Positions 19,739 to 19,835 of a stretch of DNA of 19,835 nucleotides are shown here, piece after piece. The first letter of the stretch is position 1. Each line of letters opens with the position of its first letter. The translations under genes and the position numbers were made by a program. The DNA comes from JANLIQ01 sp964358205 (GTDB lineage Bacteria > Patescibacteriota > UBA1384 > 2-12-FULL-50-11): the NCBI GenBank assembly GCA_964358205.1, contig CAYHNZ010000017.1, positions 1 to 19,835 of the forward strand, read 5' to 3'. The notes beneath the pieces are model-generated. The model made no database searches, had not been told where the DNA came from, and saw only the letters and a list, made by a program, of their open reading frames with translations.

Positions 19739-19767
19739 ATTGTACCAAACCTGGAGTTGGTCATCAA
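19739..19767 (-). promoter_or_regulatory. Promoter of rpmE-rpsB-tsf (TTGATG-17-TACAAT, extended)
   Basis: On the minus strand TTGATG (19767-19762), a 17-bp spacer ending in TGG, and TACAAT (19744-19739). The -10 lies 13 nt before the rpmE ATG, giving a leader of only about 6 nt. Positions 19768-19835 show nothing recognisable. Confidence 0.65.
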
Positions 19768-19835
19768 GATGCTTTGTGTCGGGTTCTTTAAACTAAAGCG
19801 GAACAGACCTACGCTAGGTAAAGATTAGTTAACCT

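Overview
The window looks like a chromosomal segment of a Patescibacteria (Candidate Phyla Radiation, CPR) bacterium. The reasons are a short prolyl-tRNA synthetase without room for an editing insertion, a short EF-Ts, large Ala/Thr-rich surface proteins, a PemK/MazF-like toxin of the type common in CPR genomes, and intergenic DNA full of AT-rich oligonucleotide repeats that run into gene ends. TGA is a normal stop here (frr, rseP, proS, the 4600-5826 surface gene), so the glycine-UGA lineages are excluded. The phylum-level placement is inference.

Layout. (1) 1-8100, plus strand: an accessory cell-surface region. It holds a beta-rich repeat protein, two paralogous secreted proteins that share a C-terminal module, and two DUF916/WxL-interacting-like membrane-anchored proteins. 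A four-helix-bundle gene is present once intact and once as an internally deleted relic, so a surface protein / four-helix bundle / DUF916 unit appears to have been duplicated. An Ig-like (Big_1) single-pass protein follows at 8130-9020. (2) Two toxin modules sit in this part: a PemK/MazF-like toxin behind a structured, strongly promoted RNA region (about 5849-6541), and hicBA (9110-9562). (3) 9571-14271: pgk (minus), a multi-pass membrane protein (plus), a degenerate NDH-2-like flavoprotein (minus), tpiA (minus) and a 56-residue acidic protein (minus). (4) 14550-19725, minus strand: a core block, read in transcription order as rpmE, rpsB, tsf, frr, rseP, proS. The usual pyrH is absent, and a small coiled-coil gene lies on the opposite strand between tsf and frr.

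Most notable: both toxin modules lie directly after the stop codon of a neighbouring gene, and on their far side there is a second copy of that gene's 3' end. A 78-bp piece of pgk flanks hicBA, and a 47-bp piece of a surface-protein gene flanks the MazF-like cassette. This looks like integration at gene 3' ends, but no recombinase is visible. Other signals are: a hairpin that presents the Shine-Dalgarno GGA in its loop, with compensatory stem changes, before rpsB and the flavoprotein gene; three genes with an extended -10 exactly 6 nt before the start codon (probable leaderless mRNAs); a 165-bp element with 20-bp terminal inverted repeats wedged between two convergent genes; and repeat DNA that has become coding sequence (signal peptides, C-termini, an insert in ribosomal protein S2).
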